A DNA stretch of 25,347 nt from an uncultured Planctomycetaceae bacterium (GCA_937926325.1 CALAZQ010000512.1:1-25347), one strand, 5' to 3'. Counted from the stretch's first letter, positions 1 through 8,611 are shown. The notes: generated by a model not told the origin, from the letters alone. Program-made: numbers and translations.

Positions 1-2087
1 TGCGCAAGTCCGGGGACAACTCCGGCGAGCGCCGAGAGATAATCGGTGGTCACCCGCATCGCTTCGTCGAAGTAGAAGTCGCGGGTGACAACCGGCCGTC
101 GGGGGCCGGCATTTTCCTCTTGCTTCTCCTGCTCTTCCTTTTCGGCAGCCTTGCCTTCATTCCACTGCTTGGTGAACTCGGACTCAACGAGCGAAAGGGT
201 CTTCTCGTCCTTCCGCTTTTCATACCGGGCGATGTCCTCGGCAAGTTCCTGAAACTCTTTGTCACCCGCGACCCGCCGGGCCGATCGCTCACGGAGCATC
301 TTCAGCATGGCGTCGGTCACCTGCCCGGTTGGTGTGTAGTCGGCCCGCTCGACCTTGTCGAAGGGAATCGCATTGTCGAGGTCCGACTCACCGACCGGCA
401 AATGGTTCGTGATGCTCGGCAGTTCGACATCGCTCTTCACCCCTTCCAGCTGCGTGCTCAGGCCGCTGGGCCGGTAGAACTGCTGCATGGTGATTTTGAT
501 CGCCCCGAGCGAGGGCGCGTTGGGCAGCCGTTGGAAGAGCTGCCGGCCCAGGTCGAGCAGGCTCTGCACCGTCCCCTTGCCATGGGTGGCGGCATCACCG
601 ATGACGAGGCCCCGGTGATAGTCCTGAATGGCCCCGGCCACGATCTCACTGGCACTGGCACTGAACTTGTTGACGAGCACCACCAGCGGACCGTCCCAGG
701 CGACCCCCGGCTCGAGATCGTCGTACTGCTGCACCCGCTGGTCGGCATCCTTGATCTGGACCACCGGGCCGGTGTCGATGAACAGTCCGGTCAGCGAGAT
801 CGATTCGGGCAGCGAGCCACCGCCGTTATTCCGCAGGTCGAGCACCACGCAGTCAACGTTCTGCTGGCGGAAGCCGTCGAGCAGTTTGCGGCAGTCGCGG
901 GTGCTGCTCTTGTAGTCGGCCTGCCCCTGCCGTGCGGCTGCCATATCCATGTAGAAGCTCGGCAGGTTGATCACTCCGATTCGCCAGGGGGTGCCGTCGG
1001 GCTTGCGGCCGTCTTCGATCACCTCCCCGCGGGCGGCACTGTCCTGAAGCTCGATTTTGGCCCGCACGATGTCGTAGACCGTCGGCACGGTCTGCCCGAC
1101 CGGGATCACTTTCAGCCGCACCACCGTCCCCCGCTGGCCGCGAATCAGCTTGACAACCTCGTTGAGATTCACATCAACGACATCGACGATCTCCCCCTCC
1201 CGGCCCTGGCCGACTCCGACGATTCGGTCCTTCTTTTTCAGGCGTCCATCTTTGTCCGCCGCGCCACCCGGCACCAGTTCGGCGACTGTCGTATAGCCAT
1301 CCTCCGCCTTCAGCGATGCCCCGATGCCGTCAAGCTGCAGCCGCATGCCGATTTCAAAATTCTCGAGCGTGCCCGGCGACATGAAGCTGGTGTGCGGATC
1401 GAGTGAACTGGTCAAGGAAGAGAGATAGGTCTCCAGCAGTTCATCGGCGGTCATCTGATGCATCCGCTTGGCAAAGCTGCGGTACCGCCGCAGCAGCTTC
1501 TTCCGGGCCTCTTCGGGCGAGGTCTTCTCCATTTTCTGCACCAACAGGTCGTACTTGATCCGCTTCCGCCACTTGTCGCGGGCTTCGGCGGGCGTTGCCG
1601 CCCAGGTGGCCGCATCGCGGTCGATCACGATCGACTCATCGCGGGTGTAGTCGAGTCGCGTGGCCAGAAGCTCATCGATCCAGGGCAGCCGCTCATCGAC
1701 CCGCTGCAGGAAACGGTTGTAGGCTTCATAGGCAAAGCTGACGTCACCCCGCTGGACAAGATCGTCGAGGATGGTCTTCTTGCGGGAAAACTCTTCGACG
1801 TCGGCCTGGATGAAGTAGAGCTTCATCGGATCGAGTGCCTCGAGGAACGTGTCGAACCAACGGCCGGCAACCTCGTCATCGATCGGCCGCCGCAGGAAGT
1901 GCTCGCGCTCAAGGTAGCTCTTGACCGCGAGAGTGATCTGCCGGTCATTCGGGCCTGGCACCGGACCGTCAGGCCGGGTTGGGGCCGCTCCCGCGGGCGG
2001 CGACAGCATGAAGCAGAGTGTCAGGCTGGCAGCGAGGCAGGCTGCTCGCCGCCAGCAGCCGAGCGGACGACGGGCGGCAGTTTTCAT
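1..2087 (-). CDS. prc: Tail-specific (C-terminal processing) protease Prc, 3' end outside window
   Basis: Periplasmic serine protease of family S41 that recognises protein C-termini and degrades or trims envelope proteins. The 695 codons present begin at ATG 2085-2087. A signal peptide covers about residues 1-34 (two Arg pairs, hydrophobic core, AGA-AP cleavage site). A helical Prc N-terminal domain spans about 45-230, a PDZ domain 244-330 (GIGASL, VPGGAADKDGRL), and the catalytic core about 365-520. The core has DLRNNGGGS at 417-425 and SASASE at 476-481. By alignment with E. coli Prc (S430/D441/K455, mature numbering) the catalytic residues are S478, D489 and K504 (in HGKGTVQ). The C-terminal part is charged and Glu/Lys-rich. 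No stop occurs before position 1, but length suggests the end lies just outside. It is 193 nt downstream of the cbiX-like gene on the same strand. The family call is very secure. Confidence 0.95.
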   Translation of the reverse strand, partial: MKTAARRPLGCWRRAACLAASLTLCFMLSPPAGAAPTRPDGPVPGPNDRQITLAVKSYLEREHFLRRPIDDEVAGRWFDTFLEALDPMKLYFIQADVEEFSRKKTILDDLVQRGDVSFAYEAYNRFLQRVDERLPWIDELLATRLDYTRDESIVIDRDAATWAATPAEARDKWRKRIKYDLLVQKMEKTSPEEARKKLLRRYRSFAKRMHQMTADELLETYLSSLTSSLDPHTSFMSPGTLENFEIGMRLQLDGIGASLKAEDGYTTVAELVPGGAADKDGRLKKKDRIVGVGQGREGEIVDVVDVNLNEVVKLIRGQRGTVVRLKVIPVGQTVPTVYDIVRAKIELQDSAARGEVIEDGRKPDGTPWRIGVINLPSFYMDMAAARQGQADYKSSTRDCRKLLDGFRQQNVDCVVLDLRNNGGGSLPESISLTGLFIDTGPVVQIKDADQRVQQYDDLEPGVAWDGPLVVLVNKFSASASEIVAGAIQDYHRGLVIGDAATHGKGTVQSLLDLGRQLFQRLPNAPSLGAIKITMQQFYRPSGLSTQLEGVKSDVELPSITNHLPVGESDLDNAIPFDKVERADYTPTGQVTDAMLKMLRERSARRVAGDKEFQELAEDIARYEKRKDEKTLSLVESEFTKQWNEGKAAEKEEQEKQEENAGPRRPVVTRDFYFDEAMRVTTDYLSALAGVVPGLA

Positions 2088-2280
2088 CGGTCGGAAGTGA
2101 TCCACGCAGCAGACTCCTCTCACGGGTGTCGCACCCCATCCGGGCACAAGAATCGCTGCGGAGTCGAGGAACAGACTGTTTCCCGGCCAGCACAGCCAAC
2201 GTCTATTGTGACGACTTCCTCTGCCCGTGACGAGATGTTTTTCCTGGCCTTACCGGCCAATCGTGACCGGAAGAGAGCGT

Positions 2281-3177
2281 TTATGGGGAGGATTGAACGG
2301 CGTCGGGCACCGCCCGGCCCGTCCAGGCGGCCTCCCGCCCGCGATCGAGCAGGGCCCGCACAACCTCCTCTGCCGGCCCCAACCGGGGCACTTGCAGCCA
2401 TTCGATCTGCGGATGTTCTTCGCGGGCCCGTTCCAGCCGGGCCGATACCTGGTTCTCCACATGCCCGCGGAACAGCAGGTGCGGCTGAACCACCACGCGG
2501 CCGATTGCTGGCTGGTCGGCGGTGGAACGGCTCAGCGCCGCGATGGCCTCATCCAGCGTCGGCCGGGCCGCCGCGACGAAGCCGATCCGAACGGGCTGCG
2601 TCGCCACTCGGGACATGCAGCCGAAGCATCGTCTGACCAACGCCCAGAATTGGGAGCCCGCCGTCGGGTCACTCGCCCCGCGGCCGACCACCAGCAGCGC
2701 CTCGCCGGCCGGCAGCGGCGGCAGCCCGGCCACCGTCTCGCAGTAGCGACGGCGGACGAGCTGCACGATCGCGGGATGCAGCCCCAGTGGCGCCGCCTGA
2801 CGGACCGTGAGGCCACGCCGCGAGACGGCCTCGGCCAGCGCAGCCGGTACATCCCGCTTGGCATGCCCCGCGGTGAACAAAAGGATGGGCAGGGCCAGCA
2901 CCTCGCGGCAGCCCCGGTCAGCCAGTCGGCCCACCGCCGCGTCGATGGAGGGCTCGATCACCTCGAGGAACCCCAATTCGACCGGAATCTCAGGCACCAG
3001 TCGGGCCAGCTGTTTCGCCACGGCCGCAGTCTCGGCCGCCCCGGTCGCATTGGCTGTTCCGTGTCCGACGACCACGACACCCACAGCCCGCGGAAACGCG
3101 GGCGTCGGAGCCTCCATCGGATCCCGGAAGATCGAGCCCCCCGGAGGCGAGGGGGATGTTTCGGCTGTGGTCGTCAT
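2281..3177 (-). CDS. cbiX: Sirohydrochlorin chelatase, CbiX/SirB family (two-domain)
   Basis: Predicted to insert Co(II) or Fe(II) into sirohydrochlorin, for cobalamin or siroheme synthesis in the cytoplasm. At 298 residues it has the long, two-domain CbiX form. The N-terminal half carries VVVVGHGTAN with H39 and a second metal-site histidine, H105, in FTAGHAKRDVP. The C-terminal half repeats the fold: the first site reads VVGRGASD (Arg where the N-half has His) and the second keeps H239 in FRGHVENQV. The N-half is therefore the likely active site. The first 20 residues are Ser/Pro/Thr-rich and a second ATG sits at codon 21 (3115-3117), so the start may be 60 nt shorter; neither has a good ribosome site. 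It is divergent from the FHA regulator with 48 nt between start codons. No other cobalamin or siroheme gene is present, so the metal and pathway are not settled. Confidence 0.88.
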   Translation of the reverse strand: MTTTAETSPSPPGGSIFRDPMEAPTPAFPRAVGVVVVGHGTANATGAAETAAVAKQLARLVPEIPVELGFLEVIEPSIDAAVGRLADRGCREVLALPILLFTAGHAKRDVPAALAEAVSRRGLTVRQAAPLGLHPAIVQLVRRRYCETVAGLPPLPAGEALLVVGRGASDPTAGSQFWALVRRCFGCMSRVATQPVRIGFVAAARPTLDEAIAALSRSTADQPAIGRVVVQPHLLFRGHVENQVSARLERAREEHPQIEWLQVPRLGPAEEVVRALLDRGREAAWTGRAVPDAVQSSP

Positions 3178-3188
3178 GACGGTATAGT
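3159..3188 (+). promoter_or_regulatory. Possible sigma70-type promoter for the FHA regulator gene
   Basis: TTTCGG (3159-3164), an 18-nt spacer and TATAGT (3183-3188) precede the ATG at 3226 by about 30 nt after the expected transcription start. The -35 is poor and lies inside the 5' end of the divergent cbiX-like gene, so any promoters of the two genes must overlap. The call rests mainly on the -10. Confidence 0.3.
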
Positions 3189-3225
3189 AACGGATCGTCT
3201 GCTCGTGGCGCGAGGAACCCGATCA

Positions 3226-4494
3226 ATGTCGAGCGTATCGCTGCCGGCTCCGCCGCTGGGTCACCCCACTGAGGCCGGCTCAACAACAGTTCGGCTGGAG
3301 GCCGCCCTGATTCTGAGAATCGGCCGCCGGAATGGTCCGAACTTCGTCCTTGACCCGCGTCGCGAGAACACGCTCGGCCGCTCCGCTGATGCCGGCATCG
3401 TCATCCCCGATCGTCTCGCAAGCCGCGGGCATGCCGTCATCGAACGGGATTCGCAGGATGGCCGCTGGCAGGTCCGTGATCTGGGCAGCAGGAACGGCAC
3501 CTGGGTCGATGGTCGTCGGGTCGATGAGGCGACGCTTGAACCGGGCATGACGTTACGGATTGGGACCACCGAACTGGTCTTCCGCACGTTTTCACGGCGT
3601 TCAACTGACAGCTGGCTCGATCGCTCCGAGCAGATTGTTCGCTGCGGTCCGGTAGGGGAGGTTGAAGGCCATGCCTTTCAGCGTGTCGGGACCGGCGGCA
3701 GCGACGACAATCGCCGCGGCATGCTGCTCTATCAGATGAGCATTCAACTGCTGGCCTCGCGGTCGATTGATGATGTCATCGCGGCGGCGGTCGAACTGGC
3801 CGTGGAGCAGACTGGTGCCGATGCTGTCGGCTGGTTCGATGTCAGCCGCACGGCCAAGCTCGAGCCGGTGCTGGTTGTCCCAGCCGAAGGAGATTTGGCC
3901 ATGCAGGTCAATGATTCGGCCTGTCATCAACTGTCACAGGATGGCCAGGCGGTCTGGATCGCCAAGGCTGCGGCGGCAACGCAACCCGATGCGGCATTCG
4001 ACCTTGCCTGTGTCCCCGTCCTCGATGAGGAACGACCCTGGGCGGCCATCTGTGCGACGGCCAGCCGCGGCAGCCTGCGGGACAGTGACTTCGATTTTCT
4101 CGTGGCACTGGCCAGCCTCGCTTCGGCAGCCTGCGCCGGCCACCGCACCGAGGCAGCCGCAGCCCAGCCGACGATCGGCCTGTCGCTGGCAACGATCGAC
4201 ACCATCGACGCAACGCCCGAACAGTTCCGTTCCATGGCGGCGTCTGCCGGCACGCTGCCGGAACCGCTGCGGGCGTCGGAACTGCTGGGCGATTCCCTCC
4301 GGCTGGACGACTGGCAGCGACTGCTTGTTCAGGAGGCCCTGCGGCGGGCCGAGGGGCGGGTGCCTGACGCGGCCGAAGCCCTCGGGATCAGCCGGGCCAC
4401 GCTCTATCGCAAGCTCGAACAATACGGCCTCAGCCGGGATGATTTCAGCCGGGAGCCCCCGGCCGATGACGGCCTCACACCCGATGGCTCGTGA
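3226..4494 (+). CDS. FHA-GAF-Fis-type HTH regulator without AAA+ domain
   Basis: Predicted cytoplasmic transcription regulator of 422 residues. The N-terminal FHA domain (about 30-120) has the phosphothreonine-binding marks LGRS (50-53), SRGH (67-70) and SRNGTWV (88-94). A GAF-like sensor region spans about 165-305 (MLLYQMSIQLLASRSIDDVI, then LACVPVLDEERPWAAI). The C-terminus (363-402) is a Fis/NtrC-type helix-turn-helix with GISRATLYRKLEQYG. The architecture is that of a sigma54 activator, but the central AAA+ ATPase with its GAFTGA loop is absent, so it cannot be a standard sigma54 activator. ATG 3226 is chosen because CGAGGAA lies about 8 nt upstream and the FHA domain follows closely. The open frame continues upstream only antisense to cbiX. 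Its stop overlaps the convergent MFS gene by 20 nt. Targets and ligand are unknown. Confidence 0.85.
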   Translation: MSSVSLPAPPLGHPTEAGSTTVRLEAALILRIGRRNGPNFVLDPRRENTLGRSADAGIVIPDRLASRGHAVIERDSQDGRWQVRDLGSRNGTWVDGRRVDEATLEPGMTLRIGTTELVFRTFSRRSTDSWLDRSEQIVRCGPVGEVEGHAFQRVGTGGSDDNRRGMLLYQMSIQLLASRSIDDVIAAAVELAVEQTGADAVGWFDVSRTAKLEPVLVVPAEGDLAMQVNDSACHQLSQDGQAVWIAKAAAATQPDAAFDLACVPVLDEERPWAAICATASRGSLRDSDFDFLVALASLASAACAGHRTEAAAAQPTIGLSLATIDTIDATPEQFRSMAASAGTLPEPLRASELLGDSLRLDDWQRLLVQEALRRAEGRVPDAAEALGISRATLYRKLEQYGLSRDDFSREPPADDGLTPDGS

Positions 4495-5839
4495 GCGACC
4501 CGTCTGGCTCGGCCGTGGTCCGGGGCAGGAGGCCGGCCACCACCAAGAGCACCGCCACCGCCGCCGCGTAGGGAAGCGCGTGCGAAGCATGCAGCGAGAA
4601 CAGCGTCAGGCCGGTCAACGGGCCGAGGATTCTCGCCAACGAGGCAAACGACTGGTTCACCCCCAGCACTTCTCCCTGGCGATCAGCATCCGCCCGCTTT
4701 GAGATGATCGCCGACACCGATGGATTGACAAAGGCGAATCCACAGACCGCCACCGAGGCAGCGGCGTAGAACGCCGGGGGCCAGAGGCCGGCGGCCGCCA
4801 CTCCTGGCTCGCGACCCGACAGGCCCCAGGCAATGCCGCCGACCGCCGCCAGCCCGAGCAGCATCAGCGTCACCCCCGCGGCAAGCAGCCGCCGTTCCGG
4901 CAGTCGCTTGGCCAGCGGCCGATAACCGCCACCGGCAAGCATCAGGACAAAGCCGATCGATGCGAACACCAGGAAGTTGGCGTCGTCCCCCATCCCAAAC
5001 GCAGCCTTGGTCAGCAGGGCAAGGGTCGACTCAAACCCAGCCATCGCAAAGATCGTCAAGAAATAGATCAGCACCAGCCCGCCGATCATCGGCATCCGGA
5101 GCACCGCCAGGCTGCGGGCCACGCTCGGAAACTCTTTCGATGCCCCGCCACCCGGTCGCCGAGTCTCGCGAAAGACGAAGATTGCAATCAGCAGGGCAAT
5201 GCCTGACAGCAGCGAGGCGATCGCCCCCACTCCCCAGCGGGCCTCATCAAACACAGCCAGCCCGAAGTAGGCGATCAGCGGCCCGAGCGTGAAGCCGCCG
5301 CCAAAGGCGATCCCGATCAGCGCCATCCCTCGGGCCCGGTTCTCGGGCGTCGTGCAGTCGGCGATCACGGCCGCCGCCGTTCCCACACTGGCCCCCGCAA
5401 TTCCGGCTCCCACCCGCGCCAGCAGCATCAACGACAATGCCAGGACTGCTCCGTCGCGGGTCGGCTGTGGCTCAACCGGCACGCTGACGGCATAGCCGTA
5501 GAGGGCGTAGAAGACGACCGAACCGCTGAGGCTCAGCAGCAGGATCGGCCGCCGCCCGAAGCGGTCCGAGAGACGCCCCCAGATCGGGCTGAAAATGAAC
5601 TGCATCAGCGAAAAGACCGAGAACAGAATCCCGATGACGGCACCGCCAGCCCCCCCTTCCAGCGGCGGCATGCCGATGGCATTCAGGTAGGGCTCGGCCT
5701 GCCGCGGCAACACTGGCAGCACGATGCCGAAGCCGAGCAGATCGATGAAAACCGTAAGGAAAACGATCAACAGGGCAAACCGAGCGGAGGGCTGCGGCGA
5801 CCCACTGGCGGGCGGAATCTCGGCGTTCGGGGCATTCAT
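4475..5839 (-). CDS. MFS transporter, TetA/multidrug efflux-like
   Basis: Predicted inner-membrane, proton-coupled exporter of 454 residues with about 12 hydrophobic segments. TM1 contains FIDLLGFGIVLPVLP, matching the TetA-like (TCR/Tet) subgroup, and the loop after TM2 has the MFS signature GRLSDRFGRRPI (88-99). A further Arg-rich loop (ENRARGMALIGIAFGGGFTLGP) resembles motif C and its neighbourhood in drug:H+ antiporters. The ATG at 5837-5839 is preferred: the frame can be extended to 5947, but that adds a Pro/Arg-rich, non-membrane leader overlapping the divergent xseA start. The 77 nt between the two genes must hold both promoters. It ends tail to tail with the FHA regulator, overlapping 20 nt. 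The substrate cannot be read from sequence; a resistance role would be a guess. Confidence 0.88.
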   Translation of the reverse strand: MNAPNAEIPPASGSPQPSARFALLIVFLTVFIDLLGFGIVLPVLPRQAEPYLNAIGMPPLEGGAGGAVIGILFSVFSLMQFIFSPIWGRLSDRFGRRPILLLSLSGSVVFYALYGYAVSVPVEPQPTRDGAVLALSLMLLARVGAGIAGASVGTAAAVIADCTTPENRARGMALIGIAFGGGFTLGPLIAYFGLAVFDEARWGVGAIASLLSGIALLIAIFVFRETRRPGGGASKEFPSVARSLAVLRMPMIGGLVLIYFLTIFAMAGFESTLALLTKAAFGMGDDANFLVFASIGFVLMLAGGGYRPLAKRLPERRLLAAGVTLMLLGLAAVGGIAWGLSGREPGVAAAGLWPPAFYAAASVAVCGFAFVNPSVSAIISKRADADRQGEVLGVNQSFASLARILGPLTGLTLFSLHASHALPYAAAVAVLLVVAGLLPRTTAEPDGSLTSHRV

Positions 5840-5887
5840 GGACTGCTCACGGGGCGGGCGGCCAACTGGCGGTGGGGACGGCAGCCA

Positions 5888-5900
5888 CCGGCCGGGCCGG
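5888..5900. repeat. 13-bp GC palindrome between divergent MFS and xseA starts
   Basis: CCGGCC-G-GGCCGG is a perfect inverted repeat centred at 5894, immediately before TAAACT (5902-5907) and 17 nt upstream of the xseA ATG. It could be an operator for either gene, but short GC palindromes arise easily in DNA of this composition. Confidence 0.25.
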
Positions 5901-5916
5901 CTAAACTGCCACAAGC

Positions 5917-7203
5917 ATGTCAACCGTAGGCCGACAACCAGCGACACGACCAGACGATGCCCAGAGCGTGTCGGAGCTGACCGCCCGCGTCAAGGAGCGG
6001 CTTGAAACCGGGTTTGCCGACGTCTGGGTGACGGGTGAGGTGACCAATTTGACGGCCGCTGGATCGGGGCATCTGTACCTGGCACTCAAGGACGAAAAAG
6101 CCCTGCTGCGGGCCGTTGTCTGGCGGGGCGTCCGGCCGACGCTGGCGATTGAACCGGCTGATGGGCTGCAGGTGATCTGCCATGGCCGGATCGAGGTCTA
6201 TGCTCCCCGGGGCAGCTACCAGCTGACGGTCGACCGCTGCCATGCCCTCGGCACCGGCACGCTCGAGGCCCGGCTGCGGGAACTGCACGCCCGGCTCGAG
6301 GCCGAGGGGCTCTTCGCTCCCGAACGCAAACGTCCTTTGCCCCGATTTCCCCGCCGCATCGGGCTGATCACAAGTCCATCAGGGGCCGCCATTGCCGACT
6401 TCCTCGAGACGCTGGCGGGGCGTTGGCCGCTGGCCGATGTGTTCGTGTTTCCCAGCCGGGTGCAGGGGGCCGGGGCCGCCGCCGAGCTTGCCGCCAGCCT
6501 CGGCCTCGCGGGGCGGCTGCAGCCACCGCTCGACACGATCGCCCTGGTCCGCGGTGGAGGCAGCCTGGAGGATCTCTGGGCCTTCAATGAGGAACCGGTC
6601 GTGCGGGCGATTGCCGCCTCACCGGTGCCGGTGGTCGCTGGGGTGGGCCATGAAATCGACGTCTCGTTGGCCGATCTTGTCGCCGACTGTCGTGGGCTGA
6701 CGCCGACCGATGCGGCCGTCCGCATCGCCGCCGACCGGCGGCAGCTGCTCGAGGGCATCGCCAGCCTCGGCCTGCGGCTGCGGCTGAACCTCCAGCAGCA
6801 GACCGCTGCCGCCCGTCAACGGCTGGGTCGGCTCGCCGCCAGCCGACCACTGGCCGATCCTCACGAACCGATCAGGCGGCACCGCCGGCAACTCGCCGAG
6901 GACGCGCGGCGGCTGCGGCAGTTGGGGCTGGCCACCGTGCGGCGACTCCAGGACCGGCTGGCGGCGGCGGCTGGCCGACTTGACGCCAACAGCCCGCTCG
7001 GGCTGCTTGCCCGGGGTTATTCGGTGACCCGGCGTGCTGCTGGTGGGGGGGCGATTCGTTCCTGGCAGGAGGCCCCCCCGGGCACCACCACGATCACCCA
7101 GCTGGCCGACGGTGTCCTTCACAGCCGGGTGGAAACAAGCCAACCAGCCGTCGGCTCAACACCGCAGGAGACAACGCATGGCAGACACGCCACCGGCCGG
7201 TGA
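5917..7203 (+). CDS. xseA: Exodeoxyribonuclease VII large subunit
   Basis: Catalytic subunit of exonuclease VII, which degrades single-stranded DNA in both directions to oligonucleotides, with XseB, in repair and mutagenesis control. The 428-residue protein has an N-terminal OB-fold (about 16-110: SVSELTARVKERLE, then VWVTGEVTNLTAAGSGHLYLALKD), followed by the nuclease core with RIGLITSPSGAAI (147-159), the strongly conserved GGGSLEDLWAFNEE (213-226) and GVGHEID (242-248). A long Arg/Gln/Leu-rich coiled region (275-365) follows, then the terminal LLARGYSVTR segment. Length is normal. The start has no strong ribosome site. It overlaps xseB by 26 nt, which suggests coupled translation, and begins the long plus-strand run. 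Confidence 0.95.
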   Translation: MSTVGRQPATRPDDAQSVSELTARVKERLETGFADVWVTGEVTNLTAAGSGHLYLALKDEKALLRAVVWRGVRPTLAIEPADGLQVICHGRIEVYAPRGSYQLTVDRCHALGTGTLEARLRELHARLEAEGLFAPERKRPLPRFPRRIGLITSPSGAAIADFLETLAGRWPLADVFVFPSRVQGAGAAAELAASLGLAGRLQPPLDTIALVRGGGSLEDLWAFNEEPVVRAIAASPVPVVAGVGHEIDVSLADLVADCRGLTPTDAAVRIAADRRQLLEGIASLGLRLRLNLQQQTAAARQRLGRLAASRPLADPHEPIRRHRRQLAEDARRLRQLGLATVRRLQDRLAAAAGRLDANSPLGLLARGYSVTRRAAGGGAIRSWQEAPPGTTTITQLADGVLHSRVETSQPAVGSTPQETTHGRHATGR

Positions 7204-7567
7204 AACGGCCACGCCGTCATTCGAGGCCGGCCTCGACCAGCTCGATTCGCTCGTTCGCACCATGGAGTCGGGTGACCTCAGTTTGGCCGAGTCGATTGCG
7301 GCTTATGAGCAGGGCGTCACACTGCTCCGTCGGCTGCATGAGGAACTGGGTGCCATCGAGCTGCGGGTCAAGACACTCGTGCAGCTCGACGAGGATGGCA
7401 ATCCTGTTTTCGAGCCGGTCAGCAGTGCCGCCGCCGAGCCCGCAGCGGGCAGCGAAGCCGACGAACGACCCACGCGTGGACGCCGCCGGGGCCGTAAGCC
7501 CGCCGCCGCCGGCACCAGCAACCGGCAACGCCTGCCCGGGATGGACGAGCCCAGCGAGACCCCGTAA
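7178..7567 (+). CDS. xseB: Exodeoxyribonuclease VII small subunit with basic C-terminal tail
   Basis: Small helical subunit that binds XseA to form active exonuclease VII. The family core is at residues 14-70 (FEAGLDQLDSLVRTMESGDLSL, then SIAAYEQGVTLLRRL). ATG 7178 follows GCAGGAG at 7164-7170 with ideal spacing, and lies inside the 3' end of xseA. The protein is 129 residues against about 80 in typical members. The extra 50 residues are low complexity, first Ala/Glu-rich and then strongly basic (RGRRRGRK, about 105-112), so they may contact DNA or be disordered. The polyprenyl synthase gene follows after 81 nt. Confidence 0.93.
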   Translation: MADTPPAGETATPSFEAGLDQLDSLVRTMESGDLSLAESIAAYEQGVTLLRRLHEELGAIELRVKTLVQLDEDGNPVFEPVSSAAAEPAAGSEADERPTRGRRRGRKPAAAGTSNRQRLPGMDEPSETP

Positions 7568-7648
7568 AACCCGGCCTGGGGTGGAATCGCATCCGCCTGC
7601 AAGAATGCTATTTGCCGAGCACCTCTGCGACCGACTCTGGAATACGGT

Positions 7649-8611
7649 ATGAGCAGCCCAGCCGATCTGCCCGCCTCCGTGACCGCCCCTGCGGCTGAGC
7701 TCGATGCTACCGTTCAGGCCACGCTGGCAGCGGTGCAGGAATTCATTGATCCGCGGCTGGAAGCGGCGACTGAGCTTTCGGACGACGCGCCGCCGCGGCT
7801 GGTTGCCGCCCTGCGGCATGCCCTGCTCGCCCCCGGCAAGCGGCTGCGTCCGGCCCTCGCCCTCGAAGCGGCCCGCATCTGCGGCGGCAGTTGGGAACAG
7901 GCGGCACCGGCGGCCGTCGCCGTCGAGATGATCCACGCCTACTCGCTGGTCCACGACGATCTGCCCGCCATGGATGATGACGACCTGCGACGGGGCCGGC
8001 CCACCTGCCACCGGGCCTTTGATGAGGCGACGGCGATCCTCTGCGGCGATGCGCTCCAACCGCTGGCCTTCGCGACGCTGGCGAGGGGATTGCCGGCGGC
8101 GACCGCCGGCGAGGCCTGCCACGTACTGGCGGTGGCGGCGGGCGCCGAGGCACTGGTGGGGGGGCAGGCTGACGATCTGGCAGCTGAGCGGGGCTGGATC
8201 GCCGACCTTGCCGACAAAACAGAGGCCGACCAGGTCCGCTGGATGGAGCGGATTCACCGCCGGAAGACCGGCTGCCTGTTTCTCGCTGCGCTCGACCTGG
8301 GCTGCCTGGCGGCGGGTGGTGATCAGGCCCGGCGGGATGCCTTGGCGGCCTACGGTCGAGCCTTTGGGCTGGCCTTTCAGATTGCTGACGACCTGCTCGA
8401 TGCCGAGGGCACTGAGGCCGATCTGGGCAAGCGGGTCGGCAAGGACGCCGATCGGGGCAAACTGACGTTCCCGACGGTGATCGGCGTCGCCGCCAGCCGC
8501 GAGCGGGCCGAGGAACTGGCCGCAGAGGCCGTTGCGGCACTCGCTCCCTTCGGTGAGCCGGCTGCAAGCCTGATCACCCTGGCCCGCTGGATTGTGAGCC
8601 GCCGGAGCTGA
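7649..8611 (+). CDS. ispA: Polyprenyl (farnesyl/geranylgeranyl) diphosphate synthase
   Basis: Condenses IPP with allylic diphosphates to make the C15 or C20 precursors of quinones, undecaprenyl carriers and hopanoids. The 320-residue protein has the first Asp-rich motif DDLPAMD (103-109) with the two-residue insertion typical of bacterial (type II) FPP synthases, preceded by MIHAYSLVH. GKRLRP (63-68) and KTG (206-208) bind diphosphate, and the second Asp-rich motif is DDLLD (247-251) in FQIADDLLDAEG. Product length is not certain from sequence. It lies between xseB (81 nt) and dxs (120 nt), the conserved arrangement that feeds Dxs-derived isoprene units to this enzyme. The N-terminal 25 residues are Ala/Pro-rich and variable. 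Confidence 0.93.
   Translation: MSSPADLPASVTAPAAELDATVQATLAAVQEFIDPRLEAATELSDDAPPRLVAALRHALLAPGKRLRPALALEAARICGGSWEQAAPAAVAVEMIHAYSLVHDDLPAMDDDDLRRGRPTCHRAFDEATAILCGDALQPLAFATLARGLPAATAGEACHVLAVAAGAEALVGGQADDLAAERGWIADLADKTEADQVRWMERIHRRKTGCLFLAALDLGCLAAGGDQARRDALAAYGRAFGLAFQIADDLLDAEGTEADLGKRVGKDADRGKLTFPTVIGVAASRERAEELAAEAVAALAPFGEPAASLITLARWIVSRRS

Noticed and set aside
2245..2259. TGGCC/GGCCA inverted repeat downstream of the cbiX-like gene
   Set aside because: The stem is only 5 bp and there is no U-run in the direction of cbiX transcription, so a terminator call is not supported.
120..2636. Two long plus-strand frames over the protease region
   Set aside because: They are antisense shadows of prc in high-GC DNA; the minus strand encodes an unmistakable S41 protease with all catalytic residues.
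2227..3225. Open frame upstream of and continuous with the FHA gene
   Set aside because: It is antisense to cbiX, Arg/Gly/Pro/His-rich, without domain similarity; a ribosome site and the FHA domain place the start at 3226.
5840..5947. 36-residue N-terminal extension of the TetA-like MFS protein
   Set aside because: It would overlap the divergent xseA start and is Pro/Arg-rich rather than membrane-like; ATG 5839 leaves a normal MFS N-terminus.
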